A stretch of 64,000 bases of DNA from Costus lasius. Lineage: Eukaryota; Streptophyta; Magnoliopsida; Zingiberales; Costaceae. The stretch spans positions 61,136,056-61,200,055 of the forward strand of contig CM050449.1 of the NCBI GenBank assembly GCA_027563935.2, written 5' to 3'. Positions 33,654 to 46,069 of this stretch are shown one piece after another; positions within the stretch are counted from its first letter, which is position 1; every line of letters begins with the position of its first letter. The translations under genes were made by a program, and so were the position numbers. The notes beneath the pieces are model-generated. The model did no database searches. It saw only the letters and a program-made list of their open reading frames with translations, and was not told the DNA's origin.

Positions 33654-35747
33654 TGTTGGGAAACCCCGGGGACATTTTACAAATTTTCAGAGCCATGGGC
33701 ATACATTTTACGCAGCGGAAGAATGTCCCCGAAACAGGCTTGTCTCAAAAACCCAGTGAAGATCTCTTGCGAGGGGGTCGACACGATGTGATAGTAAGTA
33801 CCTTTAAGCAATTGGAAGCCGATGTCGATGAAGGCGCCCAAGTGTTCGCCCTCTGCAGTCTCGCACACACGGATTCCTCAAGTTTTCTTCTTCCTCGCCC
33901 GGTGCTAGCCTCGGGAAGAAGATCCATGCCTTAGGAGAATCCTCCAAGCAACATGCGCCACCACCAAGATGTGATGCGCCAAGGAGATGGAAGGAGAAGA
34001 CAACGCCGCAAGCCTTCTTGTTCCTTTGCGCCAAGGAAAGGAAGAGAAGAAGCATGCTTGCGCCCTTGATGGAAGAAGAAGAGCTCTAAGCTCTCCAAGC
34101 TGTCGCCCTCTAATGCTTCACGCCTCCAAGGAATTAGCATCATGAAGAGAGGGGGCGGTAAGGGCTTATTTATAGGAGCAAGAGGCGGTTAGGGGAGAAT
34201 GGCAAGTGTTGACAATTAGGGCATGATTCTAGGAGATTATCCAATCAAGTATATTGATTAAATCTCCACTCCCATATGCGCCTAAGACTTGCCAAAGCAA
34301 GCATCAGCCATATGCGCCCATATCATGCCATATGAGGCATTAATCCCATCCATGCGCCTAGACCTAGTCAAGGCAATATGATGGATTACCTAATGTGGCT
34401 TGGGCGCAAGTCCTAATCCAATTAGGACTCTAATTATGTTAATAATCAGCCCACAATTGTCAAACACAATCCAATCAATTATCTTGTTTGATTTAATCAA
34501 ATCCAATTTGATTTAATCACCTAGGAGATACCAAACAAGGCATAGGCGCCAATTCTAGTCCAACTAGAATCCCATATGCGCCTATCCCATTAATTCATCC
34601 CCATTATACCCTTCAAGCCTCATAGCCCTTCAATACAACTTATTGGCAAGCCCAACTAAGCAATGGGCCAAGCCCAAAGTCCATTATGCATGTTAACCAA
34701 GCTATTGGATCCAATCCAATTTAACCCATGGCTAAATGAGGCTAACCATGGTTAATTTGATCAATATGCCAAAAACGGAAGTTGGCCCCAATAAGTTTTT
34801 TCCATCTCATCAGGCCCATTGGCGCTGATGAAATCTCCCAAATAGATCAGAGTTATCCAATAACTCGATCTAAAGGCTACCCGATCAATATGAAAACTCG
34901 AGTATCAAGGTGTGCGACCCTGTAGGTTCCTCTAACGCTGGCAGTGCTGACCAAAGGTCATCACAAGCAGTGAGTGGCACCTAGCAGTGCATCGCTGCTA
35001 CCCAGGTTATTGGAATGGATATCGACATCGACATCCCCATCATCGTAACTAGGTACAGATGCATTACAGTCTCTTTACCGAACTGATATCCGATTGGACA
35101 AGTGTGTCACCACTTGTTTTCATCCAATCACATGGCTATGACTAGAACAGGTTCTTACCTGGGTATGGCCATACACTCTCAGTCATAGAACCATAAGGGA
35201 GCTCCATGGATATCATACTTCCCAAAGGAAGGGGCAAATCCTATGTCTGTCCATTGACCTTCTCATATGGGTCGTGACATGCTCAATGACAACCGATATG
35301 ACCTCCCAACTACGGCAAGGTGTTAGGTTGTATCAAAGCAAGTCCCTAACCATATAGAATGGTCAATGACCTCAAGTCAAGGGATCAATGCATCTCCTGT
35401 CACTTGTGAGGATAACTTATGACACCAAGTCATAGCCTCACAGCGGGTCTATCCAGTATATCCTCCAATGATATACCCATGTGTCTGCGTTAGCACCACG
35501 TGCCTAACCAGCCCACATACCAGTCTCTCAAGTACCAGAGTTGTCCCATATCCACTCAGGTACATCGACTGGGGACTATAGTTCGAGCACAGATCCAATC
35601 TGTCTCCAGGGACATTATCATGTAAGTACACAATCGCAGGTGTAGACAAACAATGATAACGACAATGCCAGAAAGATATATATTAATATCAGAGTCAAGT
35701 AGTACAAATATGGACCAAAACTAGGTCCTAGGGCATATACACCAACA
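33654..35747 (-). repeat. CopB solo LTR with TSD CGAAG
   Basis: 2094 bp, plus-strand edges TGTTGGGAAACCCC and ACACCAACA. Flanked by CGAAG at 33649-33653 and 35748-35752. No internal region, so it formed by LTR-LTR recombination. It interrupts the Ath gag. Confidence 0.9.
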
Positions 35748-37225
35748 CGAAGTGGGCGAAGTCCACAGAGCCGGGCACGGCTTGCCCGTGATCAGGAGCA
35801 CGGCCGTGATGGGAGTCACTGAAATCCACAGAACCGGGCACGGCTTGCCCGTGATCAGGAGCACGGCCGTGATGGGAGTTGCTGAAATCCACAGAACCGG
35901 GCATGGCTTGCCCGTGATCAGGAGCACGGCCGTTCGGCATTCGCGTCTTCGGGCGACCGTGTCATGGCCGTGACATGACCCACGGCCTGGCCGTGTCGGG
36001 GTCTGGGGAGCTCTGACTGAGGTGAAAATTCTGAAAAAAAATTCCTGGGGTCCTAGGGAGTCTCCCCAAGTGTCTTTTGGAGGGATTGGGCTACCCTCAA
36101 GAGTGTTCATGGGCCAGTTTGCTCCTGCATCAACTAGTCTCTGGGGAAAGGGTACATATGGCCTATGTGGTGTAGTAGAACTAGGTTTAGAAACATCATT
36201 CTGACATGGCTCATCACCTTTAGGTTCATCACCTTGGTGAGGTGGCAAACTGGTTTGGGACTGCTCATGTTTAGAAGATTCATCTAAATCTAGTTCATGG
36301 TTATGTTCAGAAGATTCTTCCAAATCTAATTCAGGTTCAGCAGCTATTTGATCTTCTAGAGTTTTATTATATACAGCTAAGGATCCTACTTGAGAGGTAA
36401 GATGATTAACCAATCCTTTAAGATCTTCAATCTTTTTATTTTGGTTTGTCATTAATTGATTTTGGCTAGCCATAAACTTCTCAAGCATGGATTCTATACT
36501 AGAAGAATTTACCTCTTCAGTCAAGGTTTGCCATTCCTTATTCTCATTCTTACCACGTTGATGACAATATAGCATTCTTTCTTCAGGGGCCCATTGGTTA
36601 TGGTTCAGGGACATCTCTTCAAATAAGGTGAAAGCATCTTCAATTGTCCTACTCATGAGGGCTCCTCCTGCAGCAGCATCAACAACAAGACGGGTATTAT
36701 AAAGTAGGCCATTATAAAATGTATGAATTAAAATCCAATTTTCAAGGCCGTGGTGAGGACACTTCCATTGTAAATCGTTGAAACGCTCACATGCATTGCT
36801 AAATGGTTCGTCGTCCTTCTGTGTAAAGCTTGTAATTTGGTTTCTCAATTGGATGGTTTTGCTAGGTGGAAAGTACTTCATCAAGAAGGCATTTGACAGT
36901 TGTTCCCATGTGGTGAAGATACCGGTAGGTCGAGAGTGTAACCAAGATCGTGCCCGATCCCTGAGAGAAAAAGGAAACAATCTTAGTTTTAATGCATCAT
37001 CAGAAACTCCATTAATTTTAATGGTGTCACAATATTCAAGAAAAAGATATAAATGTTAATAGGGATCTTCAATTTGTGATCCTCCAAATTGATTCTGCTG
37101 GATCAGCGACAAGAAAGCAGGCTTAATCTCGAAATTATTAGCTTCAATAGCTGGTTTGGAATGCTGAAGTGTATCTCTTGAGGCTTAGGGGCGGCATAGT
37201 CCCTAAGCGATCTTTTGTCTGTCAT
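35748..37225 (-). pseudogene. Ath gag (Retrotrans_gag), broken
   Basis: Capsid-type protein of an Athila-like element. The likely start is the ATG at 37225 (MTDKRSLRDYAAP). A frameshift near 37155 and an in-frame TAA near 37057 break the N-terminal part. From 36980 the frame is open: LRDRARSWL, FLMKYFPPSK, CPHHGLENW and DAAAGGAL match the plant Retrotrans_gag domain. A coiled-coil-like stretch (ESMLEKFMASQNQLM) and acidic repeats (ELDLEESSEH, ELDLDESSKH) follow, then 21-residue tandem repeats. No RT or protease was found in what remains. The CopB solo LTR interrupts it at 35747. Confidence 0.85.
35762..35935 (-). repeat. 63-bp tandem repeat in Ath gag, ~2.8 copies
   Basis: TCCACAG starts at 35762, 35825 and 35888, a period of exactly 63 bp (21 codons). 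In the frame that continues into 33347-33653 each unit reads HGRAPDHGQAVPGSVDFSDS. Confidence 0.85.
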
Positions 37226-37398
37226 CAGATCTAAGTTTCCTATACACACTAAATTAGATGGATCAAATAACTCAATTAAACAGAAAGCAACAGAGAAATA
37301 GAACATAAATGGGAAATAAACAAAACCCAGTCTAGCAATACTTTCAATATCTTCAATATTGACAAAAATCAAGGTCCCTGGCATCGGCGGCAAAAACT
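37226..37398 (-). other. Ath leader and tRNA-Asp primer site
   Basis: The primer site at 37375-37392 is a mutated complement of the tRNA-Asp 3' end, six bases inside the LTR. The leader is AT-rich with no ORF. Confidence 0.7.
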
Positions 37399-39302
37399 AA
37401 TTGTAAACCGCAAGTACATGGATACTCGAAGTAATAAAGAAAGATATCGAACCACAGAGACCTCCTTGTCAAGTACCAAATAATTGAGTTCTTGCTATCT
37501 AGGCAACCGAATAATAGCAAACCAATGATAGAAAACACAGGAAAAAGATAATTAGGGAGAAACTGGAACTAGGGTTTCATCCACCTTGATTTCAATGACT
37601 AGATATAAATAAGAGGTCGTTAGTTAAATCTTATTATGATAAAGACATAATTCACTTCATAATAGAATTATATCACTTTCATGCAGATAATTATACAAAG
37701 AACCGATCCTCACTTTCGCGCAGGATCTATTCAATGCTGAAGATAAGTGAATCATCGACAAAGAACTCAAGGATCACTTTCGTGCATCCGAATTCTAAGT
37801 CAATCATCTCATAAGAAAACTATAAATCATCAACGAAGAACTCGAGGATCACTTTCATGCATCAGAATTCTAACTACATATTTTAGTACAATGGTTTTCA
37901 TATGTTCTACTTAAGGTTCTCCAACAAACCAATTACTCAATTTCTTGCAGTAATCATCATATTTATCACAATAACTCAATCCTAGATCAATATTATCAAA
38001 CATGGCAATTATACTACTAAAATTTGAGAAATAAGAACAGACCTAATTTCTTACGGTAAGTTCCTAGCATTCAATTTTAGGGTTCCAAGTTCTCAAGCAA
38101 ATCACCTTTCAGTCCATATTGCGAAAACTCTAAAACAAGCATGATAATATAAATCTATGGAGAATTAAAGACAAATCATCACAAAAGTAGAATTATCATA
38201 ACAAAGATTATCATGACGAAAATAATAATCATCACAAAATTCAAGGGGGATTACACCCCCATGTCCCAAAAAAAGTTTAAGCTAGCATCTTGAAAAGAAT
38301 ACAATAATCCATGGTTCAGAGGGATAAAAAATTGAACAAAAGGAAGAAATTACTAAACACAGCACGGCTATTTTAAGAATTACAGCCGTAATTTCCGCGT
38401 GAACAGTGGTCAGCAGCGTTCTTTCATTAATTTCTCCTCCGATCGGCTTCCTTTCACTCTAAAACTTTTGGAGTATCTTTTCCTCCTCTAGGCGCAGCTT
38501 CCCTTCAAATTTCACGGCTGGAGATGCATTGTATGCTTCCCGGTGGTGAAACCTAGGGTGACGGTGAGAATCTCGATTTCTCTCTGTGTAGTGGATGAAA
38601 ATTAGGGCTTTTTGGTTGTGTGTCTTCTCCTCTCGAAAAGCTCTCATTTTCCTTCTTTCGGATCTTCAATTTGTGGCCTGAATCATCTGCAATCGATCGT
38701 GCAAAAATTGAGCTTCAAAGTTGACCATGGAAGTTGTGCGTTAACGATAGAATTATGGCCGTGTTTATGGTTACGGCACTGCCGTACTTTTAGTCGAATT
38801 CTCTGATAGAATCTATCTGGTAATTACAGCACCGTAAAATATATTACAGTTGTGCCGTAATTTCAACTAAAGTTTCTGGTCAGAAATCACTCCAAATTAC
38901 CGCCCATGAAAAGCCTTACAGTAGTGCCGTAATTTCCGAAAAACTTTCTGGATGAAAAACTCCCCAAATTATGGCAGCGCTCTGATATTACGGTAGCTGG
39001 TGAAAACACGATACCGTAATATAGATTACGACCCTACCGTATTTTAGTCTGTGGCTCCGATTTACGTGAAATTTGACATGTAATCTTCTCTTGATGGTGG
39101 GGATTCATTCATGCATCTGGAATTGCTTGAAAACGCCCAAAAATAATGTCTTTTTGCCTTAAAATCATCAAAAACCAAAAAGAGTGTACATTCCATAGTA
39201 TTTGATAAAAAAAAAAGGCATAAAAATAAGCAAAGAGTGTAAATATGACACAAAAATATCTATCAAATGGCACCAAATTTACTATAAATTTTGGTGTCAT
39301 CA
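37399..39302 (-). repeat. Ath LTR, complete (minus)
   Basis: 1904 bp with right edge GGTGTCATCA. Hairpin-type repeats are at 37670-37870 and the palindrome cluster at 38740-39040. The five bases to the right are GTTGC; the element's other LTR is absent. Confidence 0.85.
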
Positions 39303-39546
39303 GTTGCCCTTACATCCAACCCTAGATGATTTCTTCTTAATCCCTTGCGCTTATATTAAGACACCTAGCCGCCCTCTCTAGTATGTGAATTCCTCTTAGC
39401 ATGAACATCATCAAAGGGCGAGAGCAAGGAGTCATAGGTGCAAGCTTCTTCCATAGCCGCAAGCATCAACATCCTCCTCCTCTTGGCACGAGAAGAGAAA
39501 GGGCTTGGTGGCATCTTCCCTCCCCTTCCTTACTCTTAGCTCAGCC
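39303..39546 (+). repeat. Outer CopB LTR, left piece
   Basis: Matches the promoter-proximal part of CopB LTRs (compare 40920-41110). It is interrupted by the younger CopB LTR at 39547 and continues at 43152. Confidence 0.75.
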
Positions 39547-41180
39547 TGTTGGTGTATATGCCCTAGGACCTAGTATTGGTCCATTATTGTACTACTTGAC
39601 ATTGATATTTATATCATTCTGGCATTGTCATTATCTATGTTTGTCTACATCTGCGATTATATACTTACATGATAATGTCCCTAGAGACAGATTGGATCTA
39701 TGCTCAAATGATTGTCCCCAATCGATGTACCTGAGTGGATATGGGACAGCTCTGGTACTTGTGAGACTGGTATATGGGCTGGTTAGGCACGAGATGCTAA
39801 CGCAGACATATGGGTATATCAGTGGTGGATATACTAGACAGACCTGCTGTGAGGCTATGACTTGGGGTCATGAGTTATCCTCACAAGTGATAGGAGATGT
39901 ATTGATCCCTTGACTTGAGGTCTTTGGCCATTCTATATGGTTAGGGACATGCTTTGATACAACCTAACACCTCACCGTAGTTGGGAGGTCATAACGGTTG
40001 TCATTGAGTATGTTACGACCCATATGAGAAGGTCAATGGACAGACAGAGGATTTGCCCCTTCCTAGGAAAGCTTGATATCCATGGAGCTCCTCTATGGTT
40101 CTATGACTTAAAGTGTATGGCCATACCTAAGTGAGAACCTGATTTAGTCATAGCCATGTGATTGGGTGAAAACAAGTGGTGACACACTTGTCCAATCGGA
40201 TATCAGTTCGGTAAAGAGACTGTAATGCATCTGTACATAGTCGTGATGATGGGGATGTTGATGTTGATATCCATTCCAATGACCTGGGTAGCACTGGTAA
40301 ATGCCACTCACTGCTTGTGGTGACCTTTGGTCAGCACTGCCAGCGTCAGAGGAACCTACAAGGTCGCACACCTTGATACTCGAGTTCTCGTATTGATCGG
40401 GAAGCCTTATGATCAAGTTATTGGATAACTCGGATCTATTTTGGAGATTTCATCAGCGCTAATGGGCCTGATGAGATGAAAGAATGTTATTGGAGATAAA
40501 CTTCATTTTTGGCAGGTTGACCCGTATTTGACCATGGTTGGTCACATTTGGATTAGGGTTGCATTGGATTGGATCCAAGTGCTTAACCAACCCATGTAAT
40601 GAAGTTTAGGCTAGCTCATTATCCAATGAAGCCCAATAACAAGTTGTCATGAAGAGGCAAAAGGCTAAAAGGGTATAATGGGGAGAAAACTTCTCCCATT
40701 GGCGCCTATGGGTATAATGGGGAGAAGTTGGTGCCTTTGCTTCATTATGGAAGTAAAGGGCGCATCCCCCTTCTTCCTTGGATGGAATGCATGCCTCTAA
40801 GGCATGTCTTGGGCTGATATGGCTATTGGGCAAATAAAGATAGGTTGAATGAGGTTTATGGTAAAGTCTTGGAGACTTTTCTTACCTCAAACCCTCTCAT
40901 CCTAGCTGCCCACTTGTCATGATCCTAGCCATCCCTAAACTGCCTCTTGCCCTTATAAAAGAGACCCTAGCTGCCCCCTCTCAATGCACTAATTCTCTTG
41001 GAGGCATGAGCAAGGAAAGGGGTGAGAGCAAGGGTTCAAGTGGCCCAACTCTTCTTCCATCAAACCCTAGCCGCAAGTGCCTTCTTCCCTTCCCTTCTTG
41101 GCACAAGTGTGGGAAGCTCTTTGATGCAGGAGCATACAATATGAAGGAAGGGGAAAATCTGGTCCCAATGGTGCCCCAAA

Positions 41181-41645
41181 AATTTTTCACAGAAAGTACC
41201 TCGGGGTACCCAGCGACGGAAGCCACGCCCCGAGATTCCTGCGGGCAACTACCCGATTCGAGGGGCAGCTTCACATGCACAAGTCAGATTTTCTATAAAA
41301 AGTTCCTCGGGTCACTCAGCGACGAAAACCTCGCCCCGAGAATCCTGCAAACAACTTCTTGAAGATTCACATGCACAAGTCAGATTTTCCACAGAAAGTT
41401 CCTCGAGGTACCCAGCGATAAAAACCTCGCCCCGAGAGTCCCGCAGACAACTACGTGAAGGTTCCCAGGCACAAGTCAGGTTTTTCACATAAAGTTCCTC
41501 GGGGTACCCAGTGACGAAAACCTGCGGACAACCACCCGACTCAGCGGTGGCTTCACATGCGCAAGTTAAATTTTCCATAGAATGTTCCTCGGGGTACCTA
41601 GTGACGAAAACCTTGCCCCATGAGTCCTGCGGACAACTGCCCGAA
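41181..41645 (+). repeat. Minisatellite, five degenerate units of ~90-109 bp
   Basis: Units recognised by GTTCCTCGGGGTACCCAG and GACGAAAACC start near 41181, 41289, 41383, 41480 and 41569. The repeat is partly open on the plus strand (CSSGYLVTKT, STSGYPATEAT). Confidence 0.85.
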
Positions 41646-41993
41646 GAAGTCACCGAACTGCCCCGACAACCCCATTTCGACATGCACCACCCACCCTACC
41701 ATATTGCTCCACCTCATGAAGACTCAAAGGATCCCAACAAGGTGGTTATTCGGCGATCCCAACGCCCATCTCACCCACCGGACCGCTTCGTTGGTGTTAT
41801 CAGCCCACTCTCCATCCACACCCAAGTGATCCGACCCAAGGACGCTACAAGCCAATCCCCAAAGGGCCCAATTCTAGATGGGCCTCACAACCACATTAGC
41901 AACACGGCCCAAGAGAAGGCCGCGATGATCATTACGCAGCCTAGTACTTCAAAATTATGCTGCTTTGTCGCGATATGCTCCAAGTGCGTCTAA
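41511..41993 (+). pseudogene. FamC ORF tail, homologous to Ath gag C-terminus
   Basis: 160 codons with no ATG required at the listed start. After the minisatellite-coded part come RQPHFDMHHPPYHIAPPHED, PNKVVIRRSQR, PPDRF and ISPLSIH, shared with 33347-33653, then CCFVAICSKCV and the stop. The shared blocks with intact spacing suggest past selection on protein. Function unknown. Confidence 0.5.
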
Positions 41994-43151
41994 CTGTCAT
42001 CGCAACCACCTCGTACGCTGAAGAATCAAAGGACCTGTGCCCCTGCAGGAGTAGATGGTAGTTGGTACGATTTTATTCTATTTTTGTCTTTTTGTGGCAG
42101 CTTGACCACTTTTTGGTTGTTAGTTGTTGAGATGCTGTCCTTTTGTCTTGTTTACCCCTCCTTATCTTATAAAAGAGAGGGGCTGGCCAGCATTCTCCCT
42201 TAGTTCTCTTAGAAGTGGAGTTCTCCTGGTGAGCAAGAGTGCCTCTAGCTTGTGTGGAAGATGAAGTAGCTTCATCTTCAGAGTTTGTAAGGGTCGGCGA
42301 CTGGTGTCTCAACTCGAAGTGTTTCCTGCTTGTTTCTTGCTTTCGAGAAGTAAATCCCACCATTCTGGGTGGGTCAAGTTCGCCAGTTTTTATACGTTCT
42401 TTCCGTGTTGAGTTTCTTTCACCCTCTCACCCACGAGCATCCGAGTGTCGGAGTCGTGGACGGTTTCCTTGTTCGTTGGTTTATTCATAGATGCATAGGC
42501 GCGCGAGTTGACCTCACGATCCACAAACCCTGTTCGTGCTATGCTTAAAATTGCTCGAGGTTAGTGAGTGAATTTCAGTAATTTTGGGTGCCGTTGGATT
42601 TCACTCGCATTAGTATTGCCTCGAAACGAATTCGCACCGATTTTTCGTGTTTCTTGCTATACTTTTCGAGTGATTTGACTTCCCTCATCTCAAGACCCTC
42701 TCACGATTTCTGTGCATTGTGTAAGCACCGTAGAGTACGGCACTAAGGACCAATCCTCTATAGTAGCTGCATCACTCTTGGCGCCATCTTCTCCATCTCC
42801 TCTCCATCTTCTCTTGGCGCATCTTCTACCTTGGAGGTGGCGCATGTATTGAAGAAAGAGAACAAGGCTTGGATCTTCTTCCCGAGGCTAGCACCGGGCG
42901 TAGAAGAAGAGGACTCGAGGCATCCGTGTGTGTGAGACTGCAGAGGGCGAACACTTGGGCACCTACCTCGACATCGGCTCCTCATCTTGCTCCTAAGGTA
43001 TTTTCTAACTCATCGTGTCGACTCTCTCGCATGCGATCTTCACTGGGTTTTTGGGACTAGCCTGTTTCGGGGACATTATTCCATTGTGTGTATTTGTGTT
43101 GATATGACTCTAAAAAATTATAAAATATCCCCGGGGTTTCCCAACACAGCC

Positions 43152-43449
43152 TTCCTTAACGGCGGCAGAAGTGGTGTAGGAGGACTCCTATGGCATGGGT
43201 CTGCTACCCGAGGCTAGCACCGGGCGTGGAAAAAGAGGACTCTAGCATCGACTGTGTGTGAGACTGCAGAGAGCGCACACTTGGGCGTCTACATCGCATC
43301 CCTTTGCTTTGGTACAAGGTATCATCTCTTACTCACCGTGTCGATCCCCTCGCTTGACTCGATCTTCTGGGTTTTTGGGACTGCCTGTTTCGGGGATTAC
43401 TTCTATTGTACATGTATTTAAAATTATAAAATCTCCGGGTTTCCCAACA
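43152..43449 (+). repeat. Outer CopB LTR, right end
   Basis: Repeats the end block of 42840-43146 (CCGAGGCTAGCACCGGGCGTGG to GGTTTCCCAACA). Confidence 0.8.
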
Positions 43450-44011
43450 AGAGAAATGAAGCCACTCCATCAATTTCAAAGCATTCTGATTATAATGAAA
43501 ATCACAACCCATACAAATTTGATGCCCAATTTTGATACATGACACCTAACTCGTTCTTCACCAATTCTCCTATGTCAAGCTATAAAACAATGTCAAACCT
43601 TAAGGCTTTAAAAGAGCATGCAATAAGCGAAAAAATCCACCAATTTTGAGACACTCTTATGGCTTCCTTACGCCAAATTGATGTCAAGAATTTGATAGTG
43701 GCAATAGAATCCTAGCAACATCAGCAGTAAAACCCTAGTGACACCTTTCATCATTTGTAGCTGAAAGTATATAAAGAATTAGATTATGAAATTCATATGG
43801 AGGACAGCCACGAGTGCGAATAAGAGTTCCTACTTCAAATCTCATCGAAATCAACAAGGAATGAGAGAGATTCAAATTGGAACAGTCACCAAGCATGCAG
43901 GGAAGAAGCTGAGTTCAAAAGCACAATCACGGCCCATGATTGGAATCACGGCTAGGAGATAAAAGTACATATTTCAGTCAATTTTCATCAAGGAGTTGCC
44001 AAATTTGTTAT
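43450..44011. other. Unassigned intergenic sequence
   Basis: 562 bp with no long ORF and no recognised repeat. It ends in GTTAT, the left TSD of the next solo LTR. Confidence 0.5.
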
Positions 44012-46064
44012 TGATGGGGGCAGAGACCACAAGCCACGAAGATACAAGTGGAGCGTAAGGTTACCGTAGGCGAAGGCTCGGAGTTTCGCAAATAAGCTAG
44101 CAAGCTCAATTAATAAAGCTAGCTCAATAAATAACTACTTCAAAAGAGGCCCAAGACAAGCCCACTTATCAGGAATAAATTACCACAAAAGAGGCCCAAG
44201 ACTATTCCATGCGATCAGCCAGCCAATTGGATTTCATCAAGCCACAAATCAAGATGCAGCTACAACCAACGTTTACAGCCAACGTTCACCTTCAACCAAG
44301 GAAGCTTCAACGTTTACATCTCACCTCATATGGAAGTCTCAACGTCTCTCCCTGCTGAGCAAAGAAGGAAGTATCAACAGCTCTCTTGCCAACAACATTT
44401 CGCCAGGAAATGTCACCCTATATGTATCTCGCAGGAATTTGTAATCGGCAGAATTTTTGAATCGAATGAAATAGTTTTTGTGTCTCCGATGGATTCGGAT
44501 GTCTCCCCCTTCCTTCCTCTCCTCTGAGGTGCTTGTGTCACCTACCTTCCCCTCTCCTCCTCTTCTCCTTCTAACTCTCCTACTCGCTACAAACTTCGCA
44601 CAACTCAGTCAACTTCCAGAATTCTGAAATTTTGGAAGCTCGCCGCCGACGATCCAGCCCACGGATCTACACAAGATTTCGGCCATCATTTCCCCTTCTC
44701 ATGAAGAATCTCCGGCTGCCAGCATCTGTCCATCCACCTCTCCGATTGCCAGAATCGGAAGAATCACCGTCACGCCCAGCTTCTGCCAACACGTCCCCTG
44801 CTTCACCTGCAACTTCAGCCCAGATTTTTGAAAGTTTGAGCCCTTGCCGCCGACGATCCACTGGTGGGATCTACACAGGACTTTGGCCATCATCACTCCT
44901 ACCCCTGAGCAACCTCCAGCCGCCAGCATCCTTCCATCTACAGCTTGGATGGCCGGAATCGAACGTCCGAGCACATCCCTTGTTTCCGCCCCAGCACAGC
45001 TCTTCCGCGTGATACTCCTCCGATCAGCCATCGCCCGCCTTCAAACTCCGGCCACACCCTCTCTTCCATCACACGAGCCTCCAGTCGTTACAAGTTCGGC
45101 GACCGTGTACCACCGGACAACCGCCAATGAACCCTGCCCATCCGCCCGATTTCCCTGGTTCTCGCCAGCCTTCCGCTCTATCTTCGCCCTTCAACGTCTG
45201 CCACCTCCGACCGACCACCGTCCGCCCCAAGCCTCCGGCCACAACTCCGCCTCCATCACATGAACTCCAAGTTGTAGCAGTTTCAACGTCCGTGCACCAC
45301 CGGATGAACACCGACGATCCCTGCTCAACTCTCGCAACGTCCCCTATTTTCCAGTTTGCCTGTTTCTGTTTGCTGTTAATTCTAATCTGATTAGGCTTTT
45401 TCTTGCAGGTATCTTAAGCAATCGGCGCAACAAAAACCTTGAACTTTGATGCCATTACGAAGAACTCATCTTGATCTATCATTTGGATAACTTGGTTCAA
45501 TCCAACAGCGCATGAATCATCCTGGGAGACATGGCATCTTTTCCTTATCTGAGTAACTTCTGCAGTTCTTTCTATCCTGTAATCTGACTAGACTACTTTA
45601 TGCAGGTTTTTAACATGCTTAGAGAAGCCTTCAGTTCTGATCCTTGTATCCAATAGCAAGATCTGAACCTTCTCTATCATTCGGATCAGTTAGGACGAAT
45701 TAAGATTGAACAGATAAACCTATGAGATGGTGCAACTTTTGATGAATGATATATTTCTGCACTAGTTTTATTCTTTAATCTGAATAGCTGTTTTGCCTTT
45801 GATGTTCTTATTACCTGACAGATCTTCAATCTGCAATTCTTATACGATTTAAAAGAATAAGTTTTGGTCTACATCTTGGTTTAATTGGTTCTTATTTTGA
45901 ATTTATGGATTTTCCTACAGGGTATGACAACTTTTCCTAAATAATTATTTTTATTGCCTTGGAAATCTGCTGTTTTCTGAACTTTGAAGTTTTTCCTGAA
46001 AATACAAAAATAACTGATGTCAAATTAATAGAATAGTTTTACTCCACGCTTCCCCCCTACATCA
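44012..46064 (+). repeat. G2 solo LTR with TSD GTTAT
   Basis: 2053 bp, TGATGGGGGCAGAGACC to CCCCCCTACATCA; GTTAT at 44007-44011 and 46065-46069. ORFs inside (for example 44632-45012) lie in the proline/serine-rich LTR body and are not conserved as proteins. Confidence 0.92.
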
Positions 46065-46069
46065 GTTAT

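Larger units (their letters stand above)
41122..42774 (+). mobile_element. FamC: LTR-like unit with coding sequence, TSD CTCTT
   Basis: 1653 bp beginning TGATGCAG and ending CTGCATCA, an 8-bp inverted terminus. Flanked by CTCTT at 41117-41121 and 42775-42779. It holds a ~95-bp tandem repeat array, an ORF tail (to 41993) and a TATA-like TATAAAAG at 42168-42175. The ends and 5-bp TSD fit a solo LTR. Coding sequence inside the U3 region is uncommon. It could instead be a very short complete element. Confidence 0.75.
39547..43146 (+). repeat. CopB solo LTR with TSD CAGCC, hosting FamC
   Basis: TGTTGGTGTATATGCCC to GGTTTCCCAACA; flanked by CAGCC at 39542-39546 and 43147-43151. Without FamC and its TSD it is ~1.94 kb, in the range of the other CopB LTRs. 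Confidence 0.9.

Noticed and set aside
33395..33934. Plus-strand ORF of 179 codons
   Set aside because: Runs across the junction between Ath gag (antisense) and a CopB LTR, so it is not an evolved gene.
33347..39307. GTTGC after both the G2 LTR fragment (33347) and the Ath LTR (39303), as if one TSD pair
   Set aside because: The two LTRs belong to different families; five matching bases next to two different edges can be chance.
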